In this document: positions 12,161 to 26,479 of the stretch, piece after piece
Position numbering within the stretch: position 1 is the first letter of the stretch
How the letters are laid out: each line of letters opens with the position of its first letter
DNA from: Trematomus loennbergii
Lineage: Eukaryota; Chordata; Actinopteri; Perciformes; Nototheniidae
Length of the DNA: 64,000 nt
Assembly: GCA_012861695.1 (NCBI GenBank)
Contig: JAAOOA010000127.1
Span: 23,932,767 to 23,996,766 of the forward strand
Direction of reading: 5' to 3'
The notes under the pieces: model-generated
Told to the model about the DNA's origin: nothing
The model's input: only the letters and a program-made list of their open reading frames with translations
The model's database searches: none
Position numbers and translations under genes: made by a program

Positions 12161-15100
12161 AGAGCCCAGCTGCCGGCTGCCTCAGCCCACCCTGGCTCGC
12201 CCAAACCTCAACGCAGGCCATTCCCTCTCCCCTCTCCCCTTTTCTCTCTGATGGGGAGGCCAGCAGAATTATAAGGGGGGCTGGCTGACTGCAAAATTAA
12301 AACTCCCCCAAGCTCCCTCCCTTCCTCCTTGTCTACCTCCCAAAACCGCTCCCACTCACACTTTCTCTTCACTGCACAGTTTTCCAAACTGCATGAGTGC
12401 GAGAGCAGAAACCTTGTGCTGAGAAAATAGCTTTTAAAAAGAGGAAGGGTCTTAATCTAAACATATAAAACACCTCTATAAAAATGGGCTCGGCTCATTT
12501 TCACCGAACAATTTTATTTGAAGGACTAAAGCCTGCAGAGAGGTATTGTCCACGCTGTTATAGGGATAGGGAACACTACATTTACAGTACAGACATGGCT
12601 CGCTTCTTTCTTTTTGGAATTCACAGCTAAAAAGGAAGCTATGGCAGTATTCTGTAGAGATGTATTTGATTTGCTTAAAGGCCATGGCTGACTCAGAAAC
12701 TGGCTTTGCCTGTTGTATAGGACCTGAAGTTTTCTTGGCAGTAAAATGAAGAACTGCAAGTTCAGCCAAAATAGACAATAAAGCAGAATGGAGAAACATG
12801 CCAAATTGCCAGGGCAATTCAGTCCAGAGGCTCATTTTTCCAAAATGATTCACACTGGAAAGAAAAGCATTTCCCTGTCCTTAGATGAACTCAGTGTGCT
12901 CTCGGTCAGCATTTATAAAGGAAGAGATGGGGGAGGGAGGACAACGCGTGCACACTCAATCACACGTACGTGCATGTTGGCGTGTGCACACAAATACACA
13001 TGCTGTGACACAGCCATCGGTGCGCTTTGCTCGTGTGGAGTTAGATAATGCACTTGTATGTAGCAAAACAAAAACACACATATAAACATGCACTACTTTA
13101 AAAGACATATTCAAAGTCACAGGGTATAACCACAGCATGGAATCTGTGCACAAAAGAACAAATCAAGAAGAAACGATCTGGGTAGGTGCCATTCTGCATG
13201 TATCGCACGCTGAACTGTACACTAACAGCGTGTACCAAAACGAAGGAACAAACTGATTTTAGCATGTACTCAGTTTTTAGTACAACAGCAGCACCGTTGA
13301 GGAAGGAAGGAGGACTGAAGGCAAGTTTTGCATCAGTCAGCAGTCCTGAGGCCGGTTTATTGGCTTGTATGGCTCAGCCGCCCGACAGTGTTCACCTGTT
13401 CCTTCTCGCCACGGCATGATGACAGTCAACGGTCCACTGAATACCTACAGCTGAGCCTTATATCGATAAATACCACGAAATAATAAAATCATTTTATGAC
13501 CAAATATATAACATGGCTAAAGAAATGAAGGCTGCTTCTGTATGTCAGCATAACATGATATCTAAAGCTGTGGAGGAGTGCAGCACCACTCATTAAGCCT
13601 CACAGTAAAATGAGATCTTAAGCAAACAATAAGTATTAGGTTACATAGAAAACATAAAAGCCTTCTGTATGCTTTTGCTGGACGCTTTTATGAACTCATA
13701 ACTATGCTGCTACTAATGAATATACATATGTGTGCAGCTGCTTTGCGGTGCATCAGTGATACGCAGCAGATATAAAATTAGATCAAGAAACTGATCAGTG
13801 AAAAAGGATAAGGGAATGAAGGATCAATTTGTACAATATTAAATTGTTATTTTAATGGTACTCTAAGCCATTACAATTTCACTCTCAGCATTTAGACCCT
13901 GCTTACTCACCAGATTATGCTCAGAAATCTTTAATCTCAGCTGCTATATACATAATGATTCAACCAGTGTCCCTTCTCCACACAGATATTAACTGATGAG
14001 CTCTTCAAGCAATAGAGAACTGCAAAACAGACTGCATGAACATTAAAACACACACATCTGGACAGAGGCATGAATGTGTGTGGACGAGGGTTAGAAGTTT
14101 TAAAATGAGAATAAGCAGGTCACACAATATTATATAAGCAGGAAACAGGAAAATGCTTAAATCTCAAAAGATCAAGGTAAATACATCAAGATTCAAACAG
14201 TTATCAATCAAATCTCCCCAGAGAATATGAATGTATGACTCATAAGTAGTCAACTTTTAAGAAGAGAGTTTCCTAAATGATGTTCCAAACATTAATGCAA
14301 CTGTAAATAAATAAATGCAACCTTTTCATCTTTAGAAACGGCAAGTGAAATTGAAGCTAAACTGCAGAGTTGTTGAAAAGTATTTTAGCGTGGCCCTCGA
14401 TATGTGACCTTAGATCACTGGAATGGAGGGAGGGAAAAGTAAAGAAAATGTCCCAGAGCTTTAATGTTATCATATCAGTTTTTATTTCCTTTTTCACAAA
14501 ATAGGGTTTCAGTATTGTCCAATTTTGTTTATAAAATAGGACTCACACACTGAAGTAGTTGAAGTGACAAACTCAACTTCAACTGACTTCAACGTTTCTG
14601 ATATAAAACATGTTGTCAGGATGAAATGAGAACATTTTCAGTAAAGAGTCTGGTTGCGAACAGTCTTCAGCGACAGGTCATTTACACTAGAGTATATTTA
14701 TTTCAGTGCTTCTTGTTTTGTATTGCCTCATACAGGCTACATTAAAAACAAAAAAAACATCTACATTTTCTAAAGTATAACAATACAGAATTTCATCGGC
14801 ATAACTGTAGCTATGTTCGTATGACAAAATAAAGAACCTTGAACCTACAGAAAGGTCACAATTTTATTGTACAGTTTGTGTATTTATATATTTATTTTAC
14901 CTTTTAATATTGATGCTATACGACGTGTTATTGTACAATCCAAACTGCTTAAATATTGCATCTTGTGGCTCTTAAGGGTTATGCGAACATGCATTAAAAT
15001 ACGTTTAATCTGTACTTTGGGCTGTAATTTGACAATTATTACCATGATGTTTTATGTTTTTAATAATTTCTTATAGGCAGCTTTTTCTCTATTGGCCCAA

Positions 15101-15639
15101 TAGTCTCATTTAAATTCAGTAAATTATATTTGTGTATAGACTTTGGTTCAGACAGCAGGAGTTCGAACAATTGCTGAATTTGCTAAAGTGAAATACTGAA
15201 CTAATAATTTCCTGTTTTTTGACCATGCAACACTTCATCATCATATTTTCCAGTATCTCTATGGCATATTATTACAGGAGAGAAACTAATAACCATTTTG
15301 CTGCATGGATTTCATACCCATGTGCTTTAGTTTTGTACATGTTTGCACTCACCACCAGCTGCATGAATTACACCAAACATTAACACTGTTCAGTGTGACA
15401 GAGTTAACCCAAAGCTTATGCTTTATCTCCTTCCCATGACAGTGAACCTCAAACCAATTGACACCTTCCAACAACTAAGCAACAAATAAAGAAAATAAAC
15501 TACAGAGAGGAGTCGCAACAGGAATACACTTTAAACAACAGCACTAGAGTACATTAAAATACTGGTATCAAGGTAAGATTCCACATCATAGTTTTTATAA
15601 TAGAACATGTTGGATAACCTGTATCAGTACATAGAAGGC
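12161..15639. other. Intergenic sequence, mostly unremarkable
   Basis: 12200-12400 is pyrimidine-rich (CCTCTCCCCTCTCCCC and similar). CA-rich microsatellite-like text lies near 12950-13080. No gene recognised. Confidence 0.5.
14800..14848 (+). mobile_element. Possible short LINE tail
   Basis: ACAAAATAAAGAACCTTGAA at about 14825 resembles the terminal segment of fish LINEs that end in AATAAA followed by a short simple tail. Too short to classify. Confidence 0.25.
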
Positions 15640-15913
15640 TTTTATTAGAAAAGTAAAAACTACTATACCAACAAAACTGCTCAGGATACACAGTAAGAAG
15701 TTAACAGGCTGAAGATTTGGCACACTCAGTGATTAGTTAATATACATGATTTTTATAGCACCAAAACATAATGAAAGGATTTAAGGCAATAAAGTATTTC
15801 TATACAACAACAATAAAGTTATTTTAATGGTGAAACACCCAGCTTTATAACGATTTGGTGCCATGGACTGAATAGGAAGGCACAGAATGTTTTTATTTAA
15901 AAGTAAAAACTAC
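15640..15913 (+). repeat. Direct repeat pair bracketing the copy-2 block
   Basis: TTTTATTAGAAAAGTAAAAA at 15640 and TTTTATTTAAAAGTAAAAAC at 15891 match over about 23 positions, with one indel or substitution. They enclose 227 bases containing the duplicated block. Confidence 0.7.
15673..15884 (+). repeat. Duplicated ~210 bp block, copy 2, bracketed by a 23-bp direct repeat
   Basis: This is the second copy of the 11648 block. It is bracketed by near-identical direct repeats containing AAAAGTAAAAACTAC, at 15640-15663 and 15891-15913. This looks like the footprint of an insertion or recombination event, though it is long for a target-site duplication. The other copy lacks these flanks. Confidence 0.88.
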
Positions 15914-16048
15914 ATAAAAACAAAGTCAATTCTCAAAGGACACTTATATATTCTATCAATATTTTAATGCTTAAAAAACGATTTTCAGAAATGCCACACT
16001 ACTCCACACACATATGGTAGGACAAAGAAAGGCTGCAGTGGACTCACC

Positions 16049-16420
16049 ATAATAACGCACCATGTGCTCGTCGCCTGTCAGCTGCAAGTCTCCTCCTAGC
16101 GCGTCCACAGTGCAACAGGCGTGAGGGAAAACCAAGAAAAAAGCGGCATATCAGGCACTCTCTCCGGCTACAGCTGCTGCCTGTGGCGGTGCTTCGGTGC
16201 TTCGAGGAAGGGGGCAGTTTGAAAAGTGTACGAATCACCGCTGCTCTTCACGCAGTCCTGATTCAAATAGCCTAGAAAGTGATCCTCAGCCGAGTTATAA
16301 TCTACAATGCGGTCTGACGACTGTCGTGAGGACGGGATTACACACATCCCGGGGAAAGCTTTTCATCTGTTTCATACGATGCATGAAGCCTTCTGTCCCC
16401 AATACCCCTGCACGGCTGCA
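16049..16420 (-). promoter_or_regulatory. CpG-rich patch with minus-strand splice donor: candidate promoter and first exon
   Basis: About 25 CpGs in 380 bases by eye, in an otherwise AT-rich, CpG-poor region, which in fish usually marks an unmethylated promoter. On the minus strand the left edge reads ATTATG|GTGAGTCC (donor at 16047-16042). That would suit the 3' end of a first exon running leftward, divergent from wnt7b. In mammals the let-7 host gene (MIRLET7BHG) lies divergent to WNT7B, so an orthologous non-coding transcript is one possibility. I found no let-7 sequence in this window, so this remains an inference. Confidence 0.35.
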
Positions 16421-19400
16421 TGGAGAATCTGACTCACTTCCCTGTGCGTGAAGGCTGGACAGCCAACAGGGTTTTTACTGGTAATGTTTATGGGGAAACA
16501 ACATATTTATTTGCCCTCGTTTCGTCTTTTTCATGTGGCGGATTCAACTCCTGGGCTGGCATTTCTGCTGCAGAACAGAGTTTGAGGTTCATATAGTGGA
16601 GTCTTAATGCCCACACAGTGCGTGTCAGATGATTTGGCCCACATTCTGGCTGCAGAAAGAATGAAAGTTAATATTTGATGCCATGACTGATCAATACCAA
16701 ACATCTGCTCTTGTGAAGAATTTAGAAACTGACCTACAGTGCATCACATAATATTCTCTGTGAGGCATGAAGTCCATTTACTTTTACATTTAGGGTTAAT
16801 GCAGATAAAGTGCTTATGATCCACTCAAAATGTTGGGTATTTTTGTAAAATAGCAGTGAAATTAGTCTTGGAAAATGGATGATTGGACGTCCTTAGTTTG
16901 CATATCATTGATAAAAAAGTTGTGAAAAGAAAAGTGTTTGGTAAATCATATCAGAAATAAAAAACATGTCAGAAATAGTTTTACATACATGTATTTGACA
17001 GTTATTCATTCATTAGATTTGGTGAATTATAGGTTACTTAAATTATTTAGAGATATTTCCATTTCTCAGCCGTCAAGCACAACGTATCCTCTGCTCGGAT
17101 CACTTTAGCAGTCAAGTCAGTTCCTCTCCAATCCTTCAGACTGAGTGGCCTCAGGGATGTTTTAAATGTGATTGGAGTTGTCACTGAGAATATCTCTCAC
17201 TGTATTTTATGATGCACCTGTTGCACGAACTGCTCTAAAAAATACCAGACTTGACAGACAGTAAACACAGGCTTTTCATCCTGGGCACACAAAGTACTTT
17301 TACCCAGCAACATGCTTAGCTCCAAAGCAGCGCCACTTAGGTTGCTCGGTAGCATCTATTAATACAAACACCAGCACTCATTGAGGTGACTCATGTTTCT
17401 TGGAGGCCTCGCTGAAATGTATGATCATTGAGATCCCGCTGCACTGCCGTGGCCCAAGCAACACAACCCTGTTGACCCCATTCTGCATAGAGACAAGGGT
17501 AATGAGATTAGCCGTGCATGTGTGTGAGTCGTTTGTGACGTGTCCTCCGCAGATTGTGCGAGCACAGCTTTCAGGCCCTGCAGTTCAAGTGACAAAATCA
17601 CTGCAGTAAGGAGGGTGAGGATAACTGGGCGGGGTGAATGGGTTCACAGCGCTGCAAGCCCAGGGCAATAGTAAGGCAAACAAGGTTGTGCCAAAGGAAA
17701 TTACATGAAATGTTAGGCATTTGTGACTTTCACAAAGAACTTCCAACATCTTTATGATATTTGGTAAGTATTCTTTAATGCAATTGTTAAGCTTTTATGT
17801 TGCGTTGTAAAATCCCAAATGTTATTTGAATTTCCTTCCGGTATCTACAACTTCTAAACACTGTGTTTTAGTTGACTATATCAACCACTGATTATATTGT
17901 TTTGATCTTTGCAAACACTCTTTTTTCTTCCATTAGGATGTCCTGCATGTCAGACAAAGTATGGAAACCTGTTGCTCTCAATGGAAGTCGTGAATAATTT
18001 GTATATGAACATAGCCAGCTGCCAACTTCTATACAACAGTGGGGTGTGTCTGACACTTACTCAACATGCAGCACAACATGTCCCAGCAATGCATTCTGGT
18101 CTTTTGGAGTTTTTAAAGACTCGGCTCCCTTAGACTTTAAAATGAATTGACAATATAAAATAGCAGGTAAAGAGGCTATTATTCTTTAACTCAGTAAAAA
18201 TCAATGTTAAGTGACTTTAATATTTTAAAACGCTGGTTGCACATTTCCGTTTTTTACAAATTGGATGTGAGTTTGCAAATGCAAAGTATCTTACAGAGTG
18301 CTATCCTAATATGATTTAACATTTTACACTCTATTGATTATTCGAAGCAATAATGTTCTCTGAGGAGTTGTTTGCTAGAGTACATGTGAGGACCACTGAG
18401 AGAGTTTCTGGATGCACCACAAGGTTTTGCCCTCAACACTATCTGGCACTCCAGATACAGACACAAGGACAAAGACACAACTATTCTGCTAAATCAAATT
18501 AGTTTTTCAACTTGATATTAAACTGTTCAGAGAGGCTTCAGATCATCCTTAATTCTTTGATTAATTACATGTCAACCACTACATCAGAGCAGTTGTACCA
18601 AAATCAGCCGTGTTTAGCCTTGTTTCATTATTTAGTAGAATATTGGTTGAAAAAAGGCCACATTTTATGATGAAAATTGTAAATAAAAAGTATTTTGAAG
18701 CTGGTTTTGACACAGATTTCCTCTAGTTTCTAAGTCATTGTATTGAACTACAACATGTGATATATAGCTAAATGCATACATAATTAAAATGGAGAGTTTT
18801 TTCTAGCCCAGGGGCAACTGCTCTTGGTCTCCTATCTAACAAAACAAAAGTCAAAAAGCTAAATTCTGATTTTTCAGAAGTCACTCTTGTCCGACAGACC
18901 CTGAATGCATACATCCACAGCCTGTTTCTATACTTTACTTCAGACAATGAATCTCTTATGCTGCTTGATCAAGAGTCCAGACACAACATGCATACAAATG
19001 TAAAACCACTTGATATTTAGATTAAGGATTACGACTTACTTGTCCCATTGCTTCTCCTAGAATTCAATGGAGTTCGCCATCATCCATAAGCATGTGAATT
19101 CCAGCTTCGGGGTAAAGCGATGAGGTAGCCTGTGGCAGTGGTGAGACGTTTTGCCTGAATGCTCCTTGACCTCAGAGTGTCTGGAGGCCCTTTGCACGCT
19201 AAGCCATGCTTATTTGTAAACAGAATGCTTTACTGCAGTTCTCCACGCTCAGCCTCTGAATAAGGCCACCATGCACAAAGAGACCATTCTCTAAGCTGTT
19301 TGGGTCCCATTTCTGCTTTCTACACTCTATATTTGTATGACAGGCCTTCATTTGCTTTGGATGGAGGAAATAGGACTTTTTTTGCATTAATTAAATCAGT

Positions 19401-19899
19401 AAACTGAGCACTGTGAGACTTGAGGGTAATGCTTATATCAGTAGTTCTTCATAGTGCCTAGACCACCAACATTACTGACAATACACCCCCTAAAGTACGG
19501 CATGAAATCAAACAAGATTGTAAACCAAAACTGGCACCAGACCTCAAACACTTCGCTGTCGCTAACTTTCTCACATTCTCCGTTGCGCTAGTCTGTTAAC
19601 TTTCAGAGCTACGTCCTTCTGGAAAACATGTTCATTAAATTCCCAGCAGGAGTCCCTACGTGGGCTTCAGCCTGTCATTGACTGATGCATGAATGACTTA
19701 ATATGCGTCTGGATTTGTAACCTGCGAGGGCTTAAGAAAAGGCCTGGGAGACAATAGCAACTGAGGCAAAGCTGCAGAGCCTTCAGTCTAAACACAATCT
19801 CATTGTTCCTGTTTTTCACAGTTAGAGGGTCCTCGCCCACCCCCCACCCCATGACACCCTAAGAACCTGAGTCCGCTGTCCCACCCTAGTCTCCATATT
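16421..19899. other. Intergenic sequence, nothing firm
   Basis: 17390-17640 has slightly raised CpG. A minus-strand GTAAGT donor at 19039-19034 follows a possible 65-base exon with in-frame stops, which is within chance expectation. Confidence 0.5.
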
Positions 19900-20100
19900 C
19901 CTCCAGCTCTGCGTGTTGTTCGCGGGGCCGGTAATTAAACAGGGCTGCCTCTCAGTTTCTGCAGCTCCATGGGGGGAGTTGCTCCATGAAATGCACTCCT
20001 CATTCTGAGTCCAGACGGCAGCTGATGAGGGATTATCTGCTGGCAGAGGCATGGCATACTCCCCTCCATAATCTTCAATTAGTTCAGTTCACGGTGATGT
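19900..20100. promoter_or_regulatory. Candidate regulatory element with homeodomain sites
   Basis: GCGGGGCCGGTAATTAAACA carries TAATTA, and GGGATTATCTGC and CTTCAATTAGTTCAG follow within 170 bases. This is similar in style to the 12.0 kb patch. Inference from site clustering only. Confidence 0.25.
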
Positions 20101-20678
20101 GTTTGGTGGACCTGCCACTACCTTTCCCACGGCTTCTTCAAAAACATCACAGCCTTGTATTGAACAATCACTTTACGTTTCCTCCAAGGAGCATCAGATT
20201 GGTAGCAATATACCTTTGAAGGCCATCGTTTATTTTTAACCAAAAATAACACCCATACTTACAAGTTGTAGGTTTAAAGTAGACTTATTGACACATGGTA
20301 TTATTCATTACAAATGTTGTGTTTTACAAAATCAAAATTCATGTTGTATCAACCACTAAGCATCTTAAATTAAACAACAACCAAACCAAACAACCAAATA
20401 TTTTCTTCTTTGTAATGTTGCTACTTCATGCATCCAACATTACAGGAAAGACACCAAAACACAATAAAACACTCAAAAAAGTTAGTTTGATCCTATCTTA
20501 TGCAGTTCATCAAGTATTACAATGTCTAAAGCATGAGCTTATTGCATCACAAGTGCTTGTGTTTCTTTTTACCTAAAATAATGGCTATGATAAAGTTCAA
20601 CTACACTTTCTTATGCTGACATATATTGAAAAGCTTGTTATGGACTAAAATGAGGATGCAAATATTGTGAGCTGTACC

Positions 20679-21068
20679 TTAAAGGTGGGGTAGGTCATTT
20701 TGGAGAAACCAGCTCGAATGCGCTAGAATTTGAAAATACACAGCCGGAAAAAATCTGCCACTTCCTTACAGAGCCCCTCCTCCAACACACAGGAACGTGC
20801 ACATGACCAATGAGGGCACCAGATAAGTTTGTGCACAGATGGAAGGCTGACAGGCAGGTAGGCCATCCAGTTATTTTAGCCGGGCCGGCTAAAATGATTG
20901 GTCGTGCTTTTTACAGTACTACGGCTTCCACAGATGAACTTTTTTTATGGATTTTTTGTCAAAGCACTTAAGATATTCATTGCTATCGGGATGTTAAGAG
21001 CATTCCATGGAATATAACAAAAAGTGTATCTCGAGCCGGTTTCTCAAACTTACCTACCCCACCTTTAA
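20679..21068 (+). mobile_element. TTAA-flanked MITE, family 1, copy 2
   Basis: The ends are TTAAAGGTGGGGTAGG and CCTACCCCACCTTTAA, inverted repeats flanked by TTAA. About 390 bp. It contains a perfect 10-bp-arm palindrome (TTTTAGCCGG / CCGGCTAAAA around one G, 20874-20894). It is nearly identical to the copies at 27040 and 33876, with the same orientation and length. Confidence 0.93.
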
Positions 21069-24000
21069 TGCAACAGTCAGGGTGAAAAGAGTCTGAGTTG
21101 CCTTTGAGAGGGTAAAAAAAAACCCAGCTACAACTTAATAAAAAGAAACAGAGGAAACAGACTGGACAAAGAACACCCAGATTGATACCATTCTAAGTGG
21201 GTGCACCTAAATAACCCTAACTAGATATATCTAATCAAGAACACAAAGAAATATCACATGGAAAAGCCATCACTGGCCCACCAATCTCAGCTAATATGGC
21301 TCAAGTTACTTGGCAGCAGCTACCTTATACTCTCTGAGGTAAAGCCATAACAGGCATGCTCTGCAGTCATCAGCACTCAAAGTCTTGGTTCATTTACAGT
21401 TTGAACAACTGAGAATTCAGAAGGTGTGTCTCAAATTTCTAAAAAGAAAACCCATTAATTACTTTGGCTCAGGTTGGAGTTTTAAAACACAGTTCGGCAT
21501 CTTGATGAAATACAATACGTATACACAGAGTTCAAGTGCTGAAACCTTTAGCTGTTTGAATGCACCGATAATGCATTACACTTCAGTATTTTATGAAAAT
21601 GATATTGTATTTCAGATGAAAAAATTCAATCATCATGCTTCTTCCTTACTTAATCAGCTAATAAATCATCCAATCATGTTATCAGGACAGGATGATATTT
21701 GTTAATATCTAAAGACTGCAATAATCAGACAAAACCCAGAACTCCAGAAACATTTCCATTTGAATAATTTATCTTTCATCGGGCATCTCGAGTTCTGACA
21801 GCATGTATGTTAAAGTGAAACTAGGTCTGTATTAAATGAACCGCCGTGTTTGGAGAGGAACACAATATTTAGTTGAACCAGTTCTCAGCGCTTTAACATT
21901 GCTTGATATAATGTTGAAAAGTATTGGCTCTTATACTTAATGTCACTCATAATGGTCTAACGCCAAGAGACTTTTAAACTATGATGAAATATTGGGCCTT
22001 TAGGTACATAAAGATAATATGATAGGAATCAATAACTCCTTCTCGTCAGTGCGGAGGTTATCTGATCCGCTCATCAAACAGCAAAGTGACAGCCAGATAT
22101 GTTGGACAAGGAGGTTTTGAAATGAGCCCCTCAGCACTTCCCTCTCTCTTGATAATCAGTTTGTTTTCCATGAGAAGTCATCAAAAAATGTCTGGGAAAT
22201 CATCTCATATTAAAGGCAATTCCCAGGTTTTTAAAAAAATCTCAAAGCTCTTAAAGAAGAACATACTAGATTTGTTGTTTAACACTGCACTACTTCACTA
22301 ACTTCAGTCTTGTTTAAACTTTATTATTATTTAAATATTCTGGATCCCCTTCTCCATTCTACAGTATCAGTCAAAATCTTAATTTAATAATGAATTCATA
22401 ATTTGATGAATGAGCAGAAGACATTAGTGGAGCCAGTCTTATATGTATATTATCTGAAGATACGTTTTTACAAATGTTTTCTATGTTAACACGACAACTG
22501 CAAACCCCTACATTTAATTTCTTCTTGCCAGGATTCAGGTTGGATATTAATGACATTCTTCCACTGTTAATCAACATGTTTCATATTTTTAATCTTTTAT
22601 CAAGAGGGTATCATTTGGTTAAAACTAACTTTGTGAACATTTTAGTGAGTATTATAGGTGCCTATGTGAATTGATTCAGTGTTGTGCATGTCTCAAATAT
22701 ATTTAATAAAATGTTTTACAAAAAAGCACAAAGAACTACATACTAGAATACATATCAATGCAGATGAAAGCGTAGAAGTACATTTTAAATACATTTGCTA
22801 TTATTTTCTTTTACAAGATTGACTCCAATACCTCAAGCAAAGATCACATAAACAGCGTCAAATGTAATGACAACTTAAAAAGATTAAATAAAGCTCAACT
22901 AAAAACATATTTACAAGCTTCAGGACAACCCATTCAACTTGTGGTTTACTCTTAGGTGCACAGCAGGTCATGCTTCATTATTATAAGAGGCGTAAAACCT
23001 CAGCACCACCCATAAGGTGAGTCATCTCAGGTAAAGTGATCACGTGCTTTCCCCTGGCACCACGGGTCGGCCACTTCGTCCCATTATTGGTGAGAAAAGC
23101 TGGCCCATATGCTACTTTTGCATGCAATAAAGTCAGCCTGATACTGACACGAGGCCAGAAAGGCTGTTACACAAACAAGTCATGGGACTCCCCTCACTTT
23201 ACCTGTGACCTGCTTTTTAAGGACAAGTCTGAAAGGCTGAACGCACACACGCTGCCAAGTGCTTTTGTAGATGTGTGTATATGGGTCTTGTTTGTTTTCC
23301 CTCGGAGCACAGTGATAGGCTTAGATTAGGTCGGCAGACATGCCTTAACAAGATGTGGGGCAGGCCTTGATAACACGCTCAGATGAGCTGTCTATCTTTG
23401 GTCATGGGACTCCATGAACTCGCTCACCCCAGCCGTGCAAATGAAAAACAGTTGTCTGCAGATACGGATATCAAAATAAAGCAGGGATCTTGTTTTGTTA
23501 TTCTCCTACAAACACATGCAGCGTGAATAAAGTTGTGGCTCATGCATATTTGTCTTGTGCATTCACTATCGCATTATTATGTGCATATTTTTCTCTGTGC
23601 GGTGTGTTTGCATGTGTCAGTGCACAAGTGATCTTTGCATGTGGCATCTAATGTTTACCTCATGTGGCCTGGCCCTGTCGTTTGTCGGGCATTACCGCAT
23701 CTGATCCCTGTCAGAGCTCTTGGACCGTCTCCATTCGAGGGTTTTATCCCTCCAGCTGACCCAGAGGATCTTTGTCGTTTCAGGCTGTCTGTTGGGCCAT
23801 CCCCACAGCCCTGCTGCGGTTCTCTTACTCAACACTCCATGTGTTATTCATCACATGTTGTCATGAGCCGTCAAAAGAAGCCATGACAAATGCTGCTTTT
23901 CTGTTTATGAAACGATCACGTTGGCCTCACACTTCAAACCACCATTATCACTCACAGCTTAATGCTTTGCACTTGCAAAATCTGTTTTGTGGGCAGGCGC

Positions 24001-26411
24001 TGACATAATTCAAAGGCAGGAGGACGTTTCATTTGCAAAATCAATGGAATACAACATTCTTCACTACAGTACATGGCAGTGCTGTGGATCAAAAGCTGAG
24101 AAAACAACAGGAAAGACATTCATATAATTTATGATCAGACTTGTGGATTTATCACAGAGCAACATACTTTTTTCCTTTTACAGTAAGTAGATTTGCAGCA
24201 TGGAGCAATACACGCTAGTCACTGCACAATACGATGACTGTATATCTCTTACACCCCCCCACTGCTCACAGAGATGACAAACATGCATTGTCCATGTCCA
24301 GGGCCAGAACAATCTCTTCCTTTGTGGAGCAACGCTCAGAGGTCAGGCAAGGTCAAGGATCTTTAAGAAGCGGAGTACTGTAAAAAATGCACACGTGTGG
24401 AAAGGAAAATAGGAACAGTTTGCAAGGAAGCTATTTATACTTTACTGTAAACTCATTGACACCAGTTGAAATCAACCTCTTACTTGTGAACCTCTATTTT
24501 GTTTTTGCTTTTAAAATGCTCACAAATCTTGGAACCTGTTGAGACAAAGCCTTCCCGCTGTCACAGAGCTGTGCTGAAAATATTTCGGCCGTAGCATGGA
24601 CAGTTTAGTCCCTCTCTGCGTCACTCCTTCTTTCCCTTCACCCCTCCTTCTCTACTCGGGCTGAATCAGCACACTGGGCCCCCCGGTGTCGTTTCGCAAT
24701 GGCATCACCACAGATTTGCTTTGGTGAGCCGGCCGATGCATCACGGACAGAGAGCTGTTTCCCCCAATGACAGAGCCAGAAGGGGCCGGGTGGGCGGGAA
24801 ATGAATTTGAAACAGCCGAGATGGCTCAAGTGAAAGAATCACCAACAAGAAAGAAAAAAAGTTTTGCTCAACTGAGATTTAAGGGGAAACAGGCATAATA
24901 ACTCAAAAAGATCTCATGGAGCTTCTCTGTAATGTTGTTTTGGCTCTTGTTCTCAATTTAACATTTAAAAAGACATCTGTATTCACTTTTTTGTTTGTAA
25001 AAACCACAGAGTATTTGTCATGATGTAAATTATAATCCTGCGTGATAACTAAACATGAAGCAAAGGAAGGAGATCAGTGTTAATTGGCACATGTGGATAT
25101 TGCTCGCTAAACTTCTATCTGACCCGTATGATTAAACGGGAACTTGTGCAGCAGCTTGTCTGCTCTTTAAAAATGTGCGAATTGCTCTGGACGGAGCGAA
25201 GATTGATTGTACATGGGTAGGAAATCTGGTGCACACTCAGTCAGTATAATTTACTGGGTCATTGGACACAGATTTCTATCTTTCTCAAAATCTTTGGAGC
25301 ATTTGGGGTCAAGATAATCTCATTAGTAGCCATATATTTCAGTGTGGTTTGCGTCAGTATTCGTGCTCCCACATGCAGATTTACCAGATGGGGAAATATT
25401 TAGTAAACTTTTACAACAAGAGAGTAGTAAATCAAATCCAGCAAAAGTAAGTATGTGGATTATATTGACGTGGGTCCGCAATGGTGTAAAAGAAAGTTAC
25501 TGTCAAGAGACAGAAAAAGCATTAAAACACCCATAGACTGTATGGAAACACCACACAACTCAGTAAACACCATGCAAAATGTGGACCTTATTTGATCATT
25601 GTACAACAGTAATTAATGTAACATTCATAGTCATGTTCATAGTCACCTTTCGGCCAAACATAGTGTTGGAAATTCAAAACATATGAGCATTTTAGCAACT
25701 TCTGGCATAAGATATAAAACGCTTAATTAGCACCATAACTTACATGATCTGCGTTTGTCGGTCATGACAATCGGTTGTTTCGTGAAAAGTCGAATGGAGT
25801 ATTATTTCCTTTGTTTTAATAAAGGATGTTCTAGTGTGCTATGCTAAAGGACGGAAAATAAAGGAAACATTCAATAGGTTTTCGTGAATTCAAACAGCTC
25901 TTAAGATGGATCCCACTAAGGTGCTTCCGGGTCATTGGCAGCACCTTTTAAACATTTAGCTCCTCCCACCAAATTAACCTTCTCATAAAAAATAAACAAT
26001 TATACAGTTTCTAAAAATATGACTTATTTACAGCTTGTAAGCCCCCTAGATATAACACAAAGATAGTAAATATTTCCATAAATCTTTTACTTCAGACATA
26101 ACAGGTGTTTTGCAACACACTAACATAACAAAATGTTAATTATGTGTCTCACGTGATCTTGAAAGCACGCGAGAACACTCTATTTAATTGAGGGAAATTA
26201 TGCGCCCCCTTCTTGCCAACCTGACCCCCAGCTGGGCAGACCGTGGCGAATCTGCCGCACACTTCCAAACATGTGAGTGAATACTGAATAATGATTGTCT
26301 AAAATAAAAAAAGAACGACCAAATGCTCCTATAGTCGATACTGAAATGGAAATGACACGGAGGTTAATAGCGAGCTTTGTTAAAGTATTTAGTGAGAATG
26401 TAATGGCGTGT

Positions 26412-26413
<2 letters not shown>
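21069..26413. other. Intergenic sequence with two moderately GC-rich patches
   Basis: 23020-23440 and 24560-24830 stand out as GC-richer than their flanks and could be conserved non-coding elements upstream of wnt7b. No gene or transposon recognised. Confidence 0.5.
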
Positions 26414-26466
<53 letters not shown>

Positions 26467-26479
26467 CGTGCATGCGTGC

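Noticed and set aside
19040..19104. Possible 65-base minus-strand exon with GTAAGT donor
   Set aside because: It has stops in frame, and such donors occur by chance about once per 4 kb. No further support.
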